DNA of 64,000 nucleotides from Nocardiopsis flavescens (GCF_900141985.1 NZ_FQZK01000012.1:173056-237055); one strand, 5' to 3'; counted from the first letter of the stretch, positions 1-8,869 are shown. Notes: generated from the letters alone by a model not told the origin. Program-made: numbers and translations.

Positions 1-1
1 C

Positions 2-2257
2 GTGCTGGACCAGGCCCCGCCGGCCCCGGTGCCCGCCGACGCCCCCGCCGGGGAGTTCTCCGCCGACCGCGCCCACGCCCGCATCGAGCGGTTCGCCGTG
101 CGCCCCCACCCGCTGGGCACCGCGGAGCACGACCGCGTGCGCGACCACCTGGTGGCCGAGCTGGAGGACCTGGGCCTGGAACCCGAGGTCCACGAGGCCT
201 GGGGCGCCGCCCCCGCGGAACTCGGCGAGATCGAGGGGCTGGCCCCGGTCGGCCGGGTCCGCAACATCGTCGCGGTCATCGAGGGCACCGACCCCACCGG
301 GCAGCTGCTGCTGGCCGCCCACTACGACTCCGTGCCCTCCGGGCCGGGCGCAAACGACGACGGCGCCGGGGTGGCCGCGATCCTGGAGTCCGCACGGGCG
401 CTGCTCCGGGACGGTGAGCCGCCGCGCAACGACGTCGTGCTGCTGCTCACCGACGGCGAGGAGGTCGGCCTGCTCGGCGCGCAGGCCTTCACCGCCGACC
501 ACCCGCGCGGGGCGCGGGACGGGGTGGTGCTCAACCACGAGGCGCGCGGCTCGGGCGGCACGGTCATGATGTTCCGCGCCACCCCCGGGGCGGCGCCGCT
601 GGTCCGGGCGTTCGCCGGGGCCGCGCCGTACCCGGTCGCGGACTCCACCACCGCGGCGCTCTTCGAGTTCCTGCCCAACGACACCGACTTCACGGCGTTC
701 CGGGCGGGCGGCCTGGCCGGGATGGACTTCGCCTACGCGGGCGGCAGCGCCCACTACCACTCCGCCCTGGACTCCCCCGAGCACGTGGACCGGGCCTCGC
801 TCCAGCAGATGGGGGCCAACACCCTGGCCCTGACCCGGTTCCTGGCCGGGGAGGACCTGGCCGAGTACACCGCCGACGGCGGCGACCTGGTCTACTTCAA
901 CGTCCCGCCCGGCGCCCTGCTGTACTTCCCGGCGGGGTGGGCGGTGCCGCTGGCGGCCGTGTCCCTGCTGCTCACGGCGGGCGCGCTCGTGCTCGCCCGG
1001 GTGCGCAAGGAGGCCACCGCGCCCCGCCTCCTGGCCGGGACCGGGGCGGTCCTGGTGCTGCTCGTCCTGGCCGGGGCGGCGGGGGCCCTCTACTGGCGGC
1101 TGCTGGTCGCCCTGCGGCCGGGCTTCGCCGAGCTGCCCACCGGCACCCCGTACGCGCCGCTGTGGCCGCAGGCGGGGGCGGTCGCGCTGGCGGTCGGCCT
1201 GGCGGCGCTCTGGTACCTGGTGCTGCGCCGGGTCGGCGCCCACGCGCTGGCCCTGGGAGCCCTGCTGGTCCTGGCCCTGCTGGGGACGGCGGGGGTCCTC
1301 GCGTCCCCGGGGCTGGCCCCGGTGCTGGTGCCGGTGCCGTTCGCGGCGCTGGGGGCCCTGGCGGCCCTGGCCGTCCGCGACCCGGACTCGCCGTGGCGGC
1401 GGGTGCTCTGGACCGCCGGCCTGGTGCCGACGGCGGTGTGCGTGCTCGCGGCCGCCTGGACCTCCTTCGATTCCGGCCTGGAGACGGGCCTGTACACGGC
1501 CCTGCCCCTGGTGGTGCTGGGGCTCGTCCTGGGGCTCCCCCTGGTGGAGGCCCCGCGGGCCCGCCGGGTGCGCGTGGCCGCGGTGCCCGTGCTCGCCGCG
1601 GCGGTCTCGGCCGCACTGGTGGCCGCGGGGGTCGCGGCCAACCCGGGCGGCGCGGCCCAGCCGCTGCCGACCGCGCTGGCGTACACGCTGGACGCCGACA
1701 CGGGGGAGGCCTTCTGGGCGTTCCCCCGGTACGGCGGGGAACCGCGCACCCCGGAGCCGTGGGCGGCCGGGTACGTGTCCGGCGGGGCGTCCGCCGACGG
1801 TCCGGTCCCCGACCCGGCCCTGCCGGGGGCCCTGGCCGGCGCGGCCGAGGCGGTGCCGCTCGACCCGCCGGAGCTGGAGGTCGTCTCCGACGCGACCGCC
1901 GCGGGCGAGCGCGTCCTGCGGCTCGCGCTGGCGTCGCCGCGCGGCGCCGAGGGGATCGTGCTGGCCGTGGAGGACCCGGACGGCCGGGTGTCGGGGTTCT
2001 CCGTCGAGGGGCGCGAGGTCGCCCCCGTGCCCACCCCGGAGGGCCTCGTGGGCGTCCACGTGTACGCGCCGCCCGCCGACGCGCCGGTCGGGGTGGAGGT
2101 GCGGTTCGCCGCCGCCGGCGGCCCGCTGGCGGTCCGCCTCTCCGACGTGGACCTGTCGCCGTCGGAACTGGAGGGCCTGCCGGGGTACACCCCGCCGCCG
2201 GACGGGCGCTACGTCTCCCACAGCAGGGTGTCGGTGACCACCTCACGCGAGCTCTGA
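2..2257 (+). CDS. M28-family zinc metallopeptidase with C-terminal membrane domain (5' partial)
   Basis: The gene enters from the left edge and its true start and N-terminal membrane anchor probably lie outside the window; only a GTG at position 2 is available. The visible 751 residues begin with an M28 aminopeptidase-like domain (about residues 25-285) carrying the zinc-ligand signatures HYDSVPSGPGANDD, TDGEEVGLLGA, NHEARG and SAHYHSALD. From about residue 300 to 550 there are several hydrophobic membrane segments, followed by an extracytoplasmic-looking beta-rich tail of about 190 residues. This layout resembles bacterial relatives of the ER peptidase Fxna/ERMP1: a peptidase domain outside the membrane followed by a multi-pass segment. 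Substrate unknown. It converges on oxiA and is probably not part of the rubber cluster. Confidence 0.85.
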   Translation: MLDQAPPAPVPADAPAGEFSADRAHARIERFAVRPHPLGTAEHDRVRDHLVAELEDLGLEPEVHEAWGAAPAELGEIEGLAPVGRVRNIVAVIEGTDPTGQLLLAAHYDSVPSGPGANDDGAGVAAILESARALLRDGEPPRNDVVLLLTDGEEVGLLGAQAFTADHPRGARDGVVLNHEARGSGGTVMMFRATPGAAPLVRAFAGAAPYPVADSTTAALFEFLPNDTDFTAFRAGGLAGMDFAYAGGSAHYHSALDSPEHVDRASLQQMGANTLALTRFLAGEDLAEYTADGGDLVYFNVPPGALLYFPAGWAVPLAAVSLLLTAGALVLARVRKEATAPRLLAGTGAVLVLLVLAGAAGALYWRLLVALRPGFAELPTGTPYAPLWPQAGAVALAVGLAALWYLVLRRVGAHALALGALLVLALLGTAGVLASPGLAPVLVPVPFAALGALAALAVRDPDSPWRRVLWTAGLVPTAVCVLAAAWTSFDSGLETGLYTALPLVVLGLVLGLPLVEAPRARRVRVAAVPVLAAAVSAALVAAGVAANPGGAAQPLPTALAYTLDADTGEAFWAFPRYGGEPRTPEPWAAGYVSGGASADGPVPDPALPGALAGAAEAVPLDPPELEVVSDATAAGERVLRLALASPRGAEGIVLAVEDPDGRVSGFSVEGREVAPVPTPEGLVGVHVYAPPADAPVGVEVRFAAAGGPLAVRLSDVDLSPSELEGLPGYTPPPDGRYVSHSRVSVTTSREL

Positions 2258-2286
2258 CCCGGGGCCGCCCGCCCCGGCCTGACCGC

Positions 2287-2313
2287 GCCCGCCCCGGCCG
2301 GGCCGGGGCGGGC
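2287..2313. terminator. Hairpin between converging genes
   Basis: A 12-bp perfect stem (2287-2298 with 2302-2313) with a 3-base loop lies between the converging peptidase and oxiA genes. It has no clear T tract, so a two-way terminator is an inference from position and structure. Confidence 0.5.
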
Positions 2314-2329
2314 CGGGGCGGGGCGGGGT

Positions 2330-2806
2330 TCACATGCGTGCGGCGCCGGTCCTGATCGCCTCGCGGATCCGGTTGTAGGTGCCGCACCGGCAGATGTTGC
2401 GGATGCCGTCCAGGTCGGCCTCGGTGATCGCGCGGCCCTCCTCGGCGACCCGCCGGACCAGGGCGACGGCGGCCATGATCTGGCCCGGCTGGCAGTAGCC
2501 GCACTGGGAGACGTCGTGTTCCAGCCAGGCCTCCTGCATCGGGTGCAGGTCCGCGCCTACGGTGGCGGGGAGGCCTTCGATGGTGGTGACCTCGTCGGTC
2601 TCCTCCAGCTGTTCGACGGGGACGGTGCACGGCGTGAACGCCCTGCCGTTGACATGGCTGACGCAGGCCCGGCAGACGCTGACGCCGCACCCGTACTTCG
2701 GGCCGGTCACGCCGAGGAGGTCGCGCAGGACCCACAGCAGGCGCACGTCTCCGGCGACGTCGACGGTGACCTGTTCGCCGTTGAGGCGGAAGGTGTGTTC
2801 GGGCAT
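2330..2806 (-). CDS. oxiA: OxiA-like small subunit of a molybdenum hydroxylase, 2Fe-2S protein
   Basis: This 158-residue protein is the iron-sulfur subunit of a xanthine-oxidase/isoquinoline-1-oxidoreductase type enzyme. The N-terminal plant-type 2Fe-2S domain has cysteines at 40, 45, 48 and 60; the C-terminal helical 2Fe-2S domain has Cys102, Cys105, Cys139 and Cys141 (CGYCQPGQ and CRCG). It would pass electrons from the molybdenum site in OxiB to an acceptor. The start is the ATG that gives the normal family length. It lies 18 bp downstream of oxiB on the same strand, as the last gene of lcp2-lcp1-oxiB-oxiA. In Streptomyces sp. K30 the lcp gene is followed by the same subunit pair, which is linked to oxidation of the aldehyde ends of isoprene oligomers. 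It has no export signal, so it would have to travel with the Tat-exported large subunit or work inside the cell. Confidence 0.85.
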   Translation of the reverse strand: MPEHTFRLNGEQVTVDVAGDVRLLWVLRDLLGVTGPKYGCGVSVCRACVSHVNGRAFTPCTVPVEQLEETDEVTTIEGLPATVGADLHPMQEAWLEHDVSQCGYCQPGQIMAAVALVRRVAEEGRAITEADLDGIRNICRCGTYNRIREAIRTGAARM

Positions 2807-2824
2807 GGGGGGTGTGGCCTCGCT

Positions 2825-5137
2825 TCAGTCGACGTGGTCCAGGCCGTCGGCGGGCGGCGCGGGGACCGGCGGAACGGTCGGTACGGGTTCGAAGGACGGC
2901 TCCCCGTGGTTGACGGGGAAGGTGGTGGGCATGGTCCCGGTGGCACGGCCGTAGGCGCACGCGACGGCGGCCTGGGCGGGTGCGACGGCCAGTTCGCCGG
3001 CGCCCCCGGGCTCCCCGGTGCCCGGCATCACGATCACCTCGAACTCCGGCGGCACGTTCCACTGGCGGGTGTAGAAGTAGTTGTCCCAGCTCGCCTCCAG
3101 GAAGTGTCCGTCCTCCAGGTGCAGGCCGGACGTGAGGGCGAGCGCGATGCCGTCCATGACGCCGCCCTGCATCTGGGCTTCGAGCCCGAGCGGGTTGACC
3201 GCCAGGCCGACGTCCACGGCGAGGACCACCTTGGTGACGCGCGGGCCCGCCACGCCGTTGCGGACGGGCCGCTCGACGGTCTCGCGGCGGCAGTCGATCT
3301 CGACCAGCACCGCGCAGTCCGCCTTGTACTCGTGCATGAAGGCGATGCCCTGCGCCGTGTCCGGGGGCATCTCCCGGCCCCACGCGCCGACCTCGGCGAC
3401 CTTGTCCAGGACCGCGCGGGAGCGCTCGTCCTTCAGGTGGTCGCGCCGGAACTCGTAGGGGTCGCGGCCCAGCTCCCGCGCCAGGCGGTCGACCACGAGT
3501 TCGCGCGCGCACACCACGTTCGGCGAGTAGACGTTGCGCATGCTGCCGGTGTTGAAGCCCCGGCCGACCTCGTTGAGCAGCCTGCCGCCCAGGCCGAAGT
3601 CGTAGGACGTCGCCTGGGAGAGCTGGAAGAACACCTGGGCGAACGTGCCGTCGAGCCCCGGGATCTCCGCGGCCATGGCGGTGATGACGTCCCCGAACCC
3701 GTGGCCGAGGTCGGTGGAGACGCCGGTGTGCCGCTGGTCGTAGCGGAGCACCCTGTCGCCGATGTGGGAGATGCGCACGCGCGAGGTCGCCATCGGCTGG
3801 GTGCGCCCCTGCCGGGTATCGTCGGCCCGGTGCCACATGAGCTTGACCGGCTTGCCGAACAGCCGCGACGCCTCGGCCGCCTCCAGGGCGGCGTCGAAGA
3901 ACAGCTTGCGCCCGAACGAGCCGCCGCTCTCGGTGACGTGCACGGTGACCGCGCCGGGGGGCAGGCCGAGCCTGGCGGCGATGGCGCCGCGGGCGACGAT
4001 CGGCGCCTTGAGGCCCGCCCAGACCTCCGCGCTCCCCGGGCGCACGTCGGCGATCGCGCAGTTGGGCTCCAGCGCGCTGTTGCTGCGGAAGTGGAAGGTG
4101 AACTTCTCGTCCACCGTCGAGCTGAACGGGGGCCGGGGGAGCATGGGCGCCTCGGCCCGCCCCAGGTCCCGGAGCACGTCGTCGTCGGACATCCCGTCGA
4201 CGGTGCCCGCCTCCCAGGACACGTCCAGGGCGCGCACGGCGTCGATGCACTGTCCGAAGGTCGCGGCGCGCACGGCGACCCCGGTGGAGACGACCCCGGC
4301 GTCGGTGACGCCCGGCATCCGCGCGACCTCCTCCAGGTTGGCGACCGAGCCGACCGTGCCGTTGATGGTCGGGGCCCGGCACACCATGGTCGGCAGGGCG
4401 TCGGGGACGTCCAGGTCCATGGCGAACTTCTTGCGCCCGGTGACCGCGTCCAGCGCGTCGACGCGCCCGCGGGGCGCACCGATGACGGTGAAGTCCCCCG
4501 GTGCCTTGAGCCGCACCTCGGCCCGCTCGGTGCGCGCGCTCGCGGCCGCCGCCGCCAGGGAGCCGAAGTCCCTGCTCCGCCCCGACCCGTCGCTGACCAC
4601 CCCGTCCCGGACGGTGAGCCCGTCGATGCCGGTGCCGAGTTCGGCCGCCGCCGCCTCCAGCAGCCGCCTGCGCGCCAGGGCCGCGGCCACGCGGACGGGC
4701 GTGTAGGTCGAGATCGTCGTGTTGGAGCCGCCCGTGAGCTGGTTGAACAGGAGTTCCGGCCGGGCGTCGGCCAGGGTGACCCGCACCCGGTCCACCGGCA
4801 GGTCCATCTCCTCGGCGATCAGCATGGCCGTCGAGGTGGTGATGCCCTGGCCGACCTCGGCCCGGGGCAGGGCGAAGGAGACGGTGCCGTCGTCGTGCAC
4901 CTCGACCCTGATCAGGTACGCCGTGGGTTCGGCGGCGAGCGTCATCACGTCGTTGAGGTCGACCACGTCGGTGAGGTCCGCGGCCCGCGCCCCCTCCTCC
5001 GCGGCGGCCCCGGCGGCCGGCAGGAGGCCCGCCGCCGTGACCAGGGTCGTCCCGGCCAGCACGTAGCCGATGAACCGCCGCCTGCCGACGGGGTGTGCTC
5101 CGGGCTCCGACGCGTCGGGCCCTGCGGTCCTGCTCAT
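2825..5137 (-). CDS. oxiB: OxiB-like molybdopterin-binding large subunit with Tat signal
   Basis: This 770-residue molybdopterin-cytosine-dinucleotide subunit belongs to the isoquinoline-1-oxidoreductase beta class, which lacks a separate FAD subunit. The chosen ATG is followed by a twin-arginine signal (GRRRFIGYV near residue 18, then a hydrophobic stretch), which supports this start; the frame stays open upstream for about 190 more codons that look like antisense noise. Molybdenum-site features include GQGITT, TGGSNTT, GGSFGRK and, near the C terminus, GGAGE, which carries the catalytic glutamate of the family. With OxiA it should oxidise aldehydes to acids. Its place after two lcp genes fits the known lcp-oxiB-oxiA order, so the likely substrates are the aldehyde-ended oligo-isoprenoids released by Lcp. 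The electron acceptor is unknown. Confidence 0.85.
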   Translation of the reverse strand: MSRTAGPDASEPGAHPVGRRRFIGYVLAGTTLVTAAGLLPAAGAAAEEGARAADLTDVVDLNDVMTLAAEPTAYLIRVEVHDDGTVSFALPRAEVGQGITTSTAMLIAEEMDLPVDRVRVTLADARPELLFNQLTGGSNTTISTYTPVRVAAALARRRLLEAAAAELGTGIDGLTVRDGVVSDGSGRSRDFGSLAAAAASARTERAEVRLKAPGDFTVIGAPRGRVDALDAVTGRKKFAMDLDVPDALPTMVCRAPTINGTVGSVANLEEVARMPGVTDAGVVSTGVAVRAATFGQCIDAVRALDVSWEAGTVDGMSDDDVLRDLGRAEAPMLPRPPFSSTVDEKFTFHFRSNSALEPNCAIADVRPGSAEVWAGLKAPIVARGAIAARLGLPPGAVTVHVTESGGSFGRKLFFDAALEAAEASRLFGKPVKLMWHRADDTRQGRTQPMATSRVRISHIGDRVLRYDQRHTGVSTDLGHGFGDVITAMAAEIPGLDGTFAQVFFQLSQATSYDFGLGGRLLNEVGRGFNTGSMRNVYSPNVVCARELVVDRLARELGRDPYEFRRDHLKDERSRAVLDKVAEVGAWGREMPPDTAQGIAFMHEYKADCAVLVEIDCRRETVERPVRNGVAGPRVTKVVLAVDVGLAVNPLGLEAQMQGGVMDGIALALTSGLHLEDGHFLEASWDNYFYTRQWNVPPEFEVIVMPGTGEPGGAGELAVAPAQAAVACAYGRATGTMPTTFPVNHGEPSFEPVPTVPPVPAPPADGLDHVD

Positions 5138-5291
5138 CCGGTCGATCCCCTCGCCCTGGTTCCGTCTCCGTACCGCGGCCTGTGCCGCGCCCGCCCGGCC
5201 CCGTGGCCGGGACCGGGCCGGGGGCGGCCCGGTGTCGCCACCGCGCCGCCCCCTCCCCGCCGTCCGGCGGCGGTGCCGCCGGGGCCCGTGT

Positions 5292-6524
5292 TCACTCGGG
5301 CCGGTTGTGCGTGGGGATCTCGATACTGATCGGCTTCGCCTCGGAGAGGAAGAGGAGCGCCGCCCTGCGGAGGAACTCGTCGAAGGTCCAGTAGAGGCCG
5401 CTCGTTCCGGGGAACCGGTCGAGCGCGCCCTCGCGGACGGCGACGAAGGGGTCCCAGAAGGTGTCGAGCGCCCGGTCCCAGAACGGCTCCCGGGGGATCT
5501 CCAGCCAGCCGGCGATCTCGTCGCCGAGCATGAACCGCGTGAACGAGCCCAGGACCGGCCTGCTGATGATCCCCAGGTCGACCTCCTCCCCGAGGCCGAG
5601 GAGGATGTCGGCGAGGTCGACGCCCTCGCGGGTCGGGGCGAGGATGGGGTCGAGCACCTGCGCGGCCTGGTCGTCGGCCGCCTCCCAGGTGGCGGGGATG
5701 TACTCGTCGTCGACACCGAGCATGTGGGCGCCGATCTGCCAGGTGTGCAGGAACGCCTCGGACTCCTCCTCCGGGATCGGCACCTCCCACGCGGCGAGCT
5801 TCTGCATCACCGTCGTGGGCAGGCTGTGCCAGGTGACCATGATGTCGGCCTGGCTGATGGGGACCTCCTCGGGGGCGACCTCGGCCCACCGGGGCGACTG
5901 CGGGAGCAGGTGGCGCACCGCGGCGTGGACCAGCCGGGTCTTGACGGCGGTCACGACCATCTCGCCGTCGGGCTTGTAGGCGTTGGACGCGCCGATGTCG
6001 TATCCGAGCTTGGCGGTCTTGGCGATGCGGGTCTTCATGTCCGCGCCGCCCTTGGAGTAGTAGACCGCCAGGGCCTCCTGGGGGATGACCGTGGACATCA
6101 TGCCGCTCGCCAGGCCGTAGAGCACGCCGAGGTAGAGCCCGCGCTTCTCGTTGAACTCCACCGCGGTCGCCAGCTTGTCCTGGTCGGTCCAGGAGGGCAG
6201 CTCCCGGGCCTCCTCCATGAAGTCCCGCAGGTCCCGCGGCAGGCCCTGGGGTAAGGGCTGGTCGTTGCGGGTCCACTTGCGGAGCAGCTCGTTGACCTGG
6301 GGGACCACCCCGTCGTCGAGGAGGGCGGAGACCACCGGGTCGGCCTTGGCGTCCCAGATCAGGTGGGGGTCGACACCGGGCCCGGAGCCGGCCACGGAGT
6401 CTCCGGCGGGCCAGGACCACTCGGTCAGGGTCCGCGCGCGGGCGGGGGACATCATGCCCATGGCCCCGAGGGCTCCCAGGAGCCCTCCGGCCGCGAGCAC
6501 CTTGCGTCTGGTGGGGTCGTACAT
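5292..6524 (-). CDS. lcp1: Latex clearing protein, rubber oxygenase (copy 1)
   Basis: This 410-residue secreted b-type heme dioxygenase (Lcp, DUF2236 family) cleaves poly(cis-1,4-isoprene) outside the cell into oligomers with aldehyde and ketone ends. A Tat signal is visible (TRRKVLAAGG at 5-14, cleavage near residue 31). The segment GADMKTRIAKT places Arg166, Lys169 and Thr170, and TRLVH places His200. These match Arg164, Lys167, Thr168 and the axial heme ligand His198 of the Streptomyces K30 enzyme. Glu150 corresponds to the catalytic base Glu148, and TWHSL gives the second conserved histidine, His233. Length and spacing are normal, so it should be active. It sits between lcp2 and oxiB on the same strand with gaps of 123 and 154 bp, probably one transcription unit. 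Of the two copies it is the closer to the characterised enzymes. Confidence 0.93.
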   Translation of the reverse strand: MYDPTRRKVLAAGGLLGALGAMGMMSPARARTLTEWSWPAGDSVAGSGPGVDPHLIWDAKADPVVSALLDDGVVPQVNELLRKWTRNDQPLPQGLPRDLRDFMEEARELPSWTDQDKLATAVEFNEKRGLYLGVLYGLASGMMSTVIPQEALAVYYSKGGADMKTRIAKTAKLGYDIGASNAYKPDGEMVVTAVKTRLVHAAVRHLLPQSPRWAEVAPEEVPISQADIMVTWHSLPTTVMQKLAAWEVPIPEEESEAFLHTWQIGAHMLGVDDEYIPATWEAADDQAAQVLDPILAPTREGVDLADILLGLGEEVDLGIISRPVLGSFTRFMLGDEIAGWLEIPREPFWDRALDTFWDPFVAVREGALDRFPGTSGLYWTFDEFLRRAALLFLSEAKPISIEIPTHNRPE

Positions 6525-6647
6525 GCCTTGAACTCCTTCGCCGGGCCGCGGTGCGCGGGCGGCCCGAAGGGGGGTGTGTCGGGGGACCGGGCCCGGGGGC
6601 CCGGGGCGCGCCGGGGGGCGTGCGTGCGAACGCGGTGACCGCGGGGG

Positions 6648-7874
6648 TCAGTTGTCGGGGCGGTTGCCCGTGGGGATGGTGATCTTCGTTTCCTCGCCCT
6701 TGGTGAGGTAGAAGAGGATGTAGCGGCGGATCGCCTCCTCCAGCGTCCACGCCAGCGCGGGCACCGCCGGGCGGGTGATCAGCCCCTCGCGGAACCGCAC
6801 CAGGGCGGGCCAGAGCCGGGGGATCAGGTAGTCCCACCGGCGCTCGCGCGGGACCTCGATCCAGTCGGCCGTCTCGTCCTCCACCAGGAACCGGGCGAGC
6901 GCGTTGCACAGCGGCCGGCTGATGCTGCCGGGGCTGGTCTGCTCGGCCAGCTGGGAGAGCAGGGTGTCGGCGAGGACGACGCCCTCGTCGGTGGGGCCCA
7001 TGTTCCGGGCCATGATCTGGTCGGACTGCGCGTAGGCGGCCTCCCAGGTGGCGGGGATGTACTCCTCGGAGATGCCGATCAGGGCCGCGGCGACCTGCCA
7101 CGCGTGCAGGTAGGCCTCCGCCTCGTCGTCGGAGACCGAGACCTCCCACTCCCGCATCTTGCGCATGGCGAAGGTCGGCAGGGTGTGCCAGGTGACGAGC
7201 ATGGCCTCCTGGTTGATCGGGACGGTCTCGTCCGACGACTCCCGCCAGCGCTCGGACTGGGGCAGCAGGTGCCGCACCGCCGCGTGCACCAGCCGGGTCT
7301 TCACGCACTCGACCACGCAGGTGCCCTCGGGGCGGAAGGCGTCCAGGGAGCCCACCGAGAACCCGAAGATGCTGGTCTTGGCGACCCGGTCCTCCATGTC
7401 GGCGCCGCCGGCGGAGTAGTAGACCGAGCGCGCCTCCTTGGGGATGGCGCAGGCCAGCATGCCCCCGCCGGGTCCGTTGCACAGGTTGAGGTAGAGGCCG
7501 TGGGTCGTGTTGAACCGGGCCGCGAGTTCGAGCTTGTCCCGGTCGGCCCAGGAGGGCATCCGCCGGGCCTCCTCCATGAAGTCCCGCAGGTCCGCCGGCA
7601 GCCCGTCCGGCAGCGGCTGCGCGTTCGTCTCCCAGTTCCACAGGAGGTCGTTGACCCCGGGAACGGCGCCGCGGTCCAGGAGTGAGCTCAGGAGCGGGTC
7701 CGCGACCTCGTCCCAGACCTCGAACGGGTCGAGTCCGGCGCCGGAACCGGCCACCGAGCCCCTGGGCGACCACGTCCAGCCGACCATCGCGCGCGCCTGG
7801 GCCGGTGCCGCGGCCACCAGTGCGCCGAACGCACCGGCCGCGATCAGGGCCTGGCGCCTGCTGAACTGCCCCAT
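6648..7874 (-). CDS. lcp2: Latex clearing protein, rubber oxygenase (divergent copy 2)
   Basis: This second Lcp paralogue (408 residues) is the first gene of the lcp2-lcp1-oxiB-oxiA row. Its Tat signal starts SRRQALIAAG and ends near residue 28. Catalytic positions are kept: Glu147, Arg163, Lys166, Thr167, axial His197 and His230. It differs strongly from copy 1 in the segment before Glu147 (LYLNLCNGPGGGMLACAIP here; LYLGVLYGLASGMMSTVIP in copy 1) and after the heme-pocket threonine. These helices should line the heme cavity or substrate channel, so a change in chain-length preference, heme access or open/closed state is possible. Two extra cysteines (132 and 142) fall in that segment. It is transcribed away from the TetR gene across a region with a perfect inverted repeat, so it is probably the regulated entry point of the cluster. 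Confidence 0.9.
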   Translation of the reverse strand: MGQFSRRQALIAAGAFGALVAAAPAQARAMVGWTWSPRGSVAGSGAGLDPFEVWDEVADPLLSSLLDRGAVPGVNDLLWNWETNAQPLPDGLPADLRDFMEEARRMPSWADRDKLELAARFNTTHGLYLNLCNGPGGGMLACAIPKEARSVYYSAGGADMEDRVAKTSIFGFSVGSLDAFRPEGTCVVECVKTRLVHAAVRHLLPQSERWRESSDETVPINQEAMLVTWHTLPTFAMRKMREWEVSVSDDEAEAYLHAWQVAAALIGISEEYIPATWEAAYAQSDQIMARNMGPTDEGVVLADTLLSQLAEQTSPGSISRPLCNALARFLVEDETADWIEVPRERRWDYLIPRLWPALVRFREGLITRPAVPALAWTLEEAIRRYILFYLTKGEETKITIPTGNRPDN

Positions 7875-7913
7875 GACTGAATCCCTCTCGAAATAGAGGA
7901 CAGAGTGATACTG

Positions 7914-7940
7914 TGATACGTAGTTTGCATCTACGTATCA
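7914..7940. promoter_or_regulatory. Perfect inverted repeat, probable TetR operator of lcp2/tetR
   Basis: Two perfect 10-base arms (TGATACGTAG at 7914-7923 and CTACGTATCA at 7931-7940) flank a 7-base AT-rich centre. The site is 40-66 bases upstream of the lcp2 start and about 200 bases upstream of the divergent TetR gene. An extra GTGATA half-like element lies just to the left (7905-7910). Size and placement suit a dimeric TetR regulator; binding by the neighbouring regulator is an inference. Confidence 0.75.
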
Positions 7941-8138
7941 TCAGCGAAACACAAGTGAATAGGGAAAGCCAGACCCGTAGTCCGGGAAATTCGGATCGCA
8001 TTCGGGTATCCGATACCGGTGCGGACTCTTTCCCGGTCCGGTCCGGGCAGGGCGGCGAAGCGGCGCCCGTGCGCCGCGCGACCGCCGTGACCTCGGGCGG
8101 CGGGGGAGGCGGGCGCGGAACCGGTACCCTCTGTTCCC

Positions 8139-8789
8139 ATGGCGCCCACAGAATCGGAATCGCTCCTGGAACGTGCGTACGCCGACGCGGTCGGCCGGGT
8201 CGAGGACCACGACGCGACGACGACACGCCTGCTCGACGCCGCCTACGAGCAGTTCTGCCGACTGGGAATCCGGCGTTCCACCATGGAGGACGTGGGCCGC
8301 CGGGCGGGCCTGTCCAGGATCACGGTCTACCGCCGGTTCGCCACCAAGGACGTGCTGGTCGAAAGTGTGGTGCGCCGGGAGTTCCGCCGGTATTTCGACC
8401 GTTTCCTCGTCGACATCGAACAGGCCGAGACGGTCTCCGAACGCGTGGTGTGCGGTTTCGTGAGCTCGCTGCGGGCCATTCGCGGGAACCCGCTGATCGG
8501 CGGCCTCCTGGACGACGAGCCGGACGTGGTGGCGCCGTCGATGATCGGCGACGGCGGGCACACGCTGGCCACCGTGCGCGCCTTCGTCGCCGGACAGCTG
8601 CGCCTCGAACAGCAGGCGGGCCACATCTCCGCCGGGGTGGAGGTCGAGCGCGTGGCCGAGCTGATGGTCCGCGTCTCCGCCTCCTTCCTCATCATCCCCA
8701 GCCACATCATCGACCTCGACGACGACGCGGAGCTGCGTTCGGTGGCCGAGCGGTTCCTGGTCCCGATGCTGGAACCCCCCGGCCGGTGA
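8139..8789 (+). CDS. TetR-family regulator divergent from lcp2 (LcpR-like)
   Basis: This 216-residue TetR/AcrR repressor has its helix-turn-helix at about residues 35-75 (ATTTRLLDAAYEQF, TMEDVGRRAGLSRITVYRRF), then a variable ligand-binding domain. The ATG has no strong Shine-Dalgarno sequence, but later ATGs would cut the DNA-binding domain. In Gordonia a TetR protein (LcpR) next to lcp represses it, and the divergent position here, with a perfect palindrome in between, suggests the same role. The inducer may be an oligo-isoprenoid or its acyl-CoA. It converges on fadB with a strong hairpin between. Confidence 0.82.
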   Translation: MAPTESESLLERAYADAVGRVEDHDATTTRLLDAAYEQFCRLGIRRSTMEDVGRRAGLSRITVYRRFATKDVLVESVVRREFRRYFDRFLVDIEQAETVSERVVCGFVSSLRAIRGNPLIGGLLDDEPDVVAPSMIGDGGHTLATVRAFVAGQLRLEQQAGHISAGVEVERVAELMVRVSASFLIIPSHIIDLDDDAELRSVAERFLVPMLEPPGR

Positions 8790-8822
8790 CCCCTCCCGCG
8801 CGCCGCCGGCGCGCGGGAGGGG
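8790..8822. terminator. Two-way hairpin terminator between tetR and fadB
   Basis: A perfect 15-bp GC-rich stem (8790-8804 with 8808-8822) with a 3-base loop starts directly after the tetR stop codon and precedes the converging fadB stop. No T tract is visible. Confidence 0.65.
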
Positions 8823-8869
8823 CACGGCCGGACGGGGGCCGGTCCGGGCCGCCCCCGTCCGGTGCGCGC

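Noticed and set aside
972..4382. A 1136-codon minus-strand open frame across the peptidase and oxi genes
   Set aside because: Arg/Pro/Gly-rich translation with no motifs, overlapping well-supported genes; an artefact of very high GC.
2516..5329. A 937-codon plus-strand frame antisense to oxiB
   Set aside because: Shadow of oxiB; no domain, low-complexity composition.
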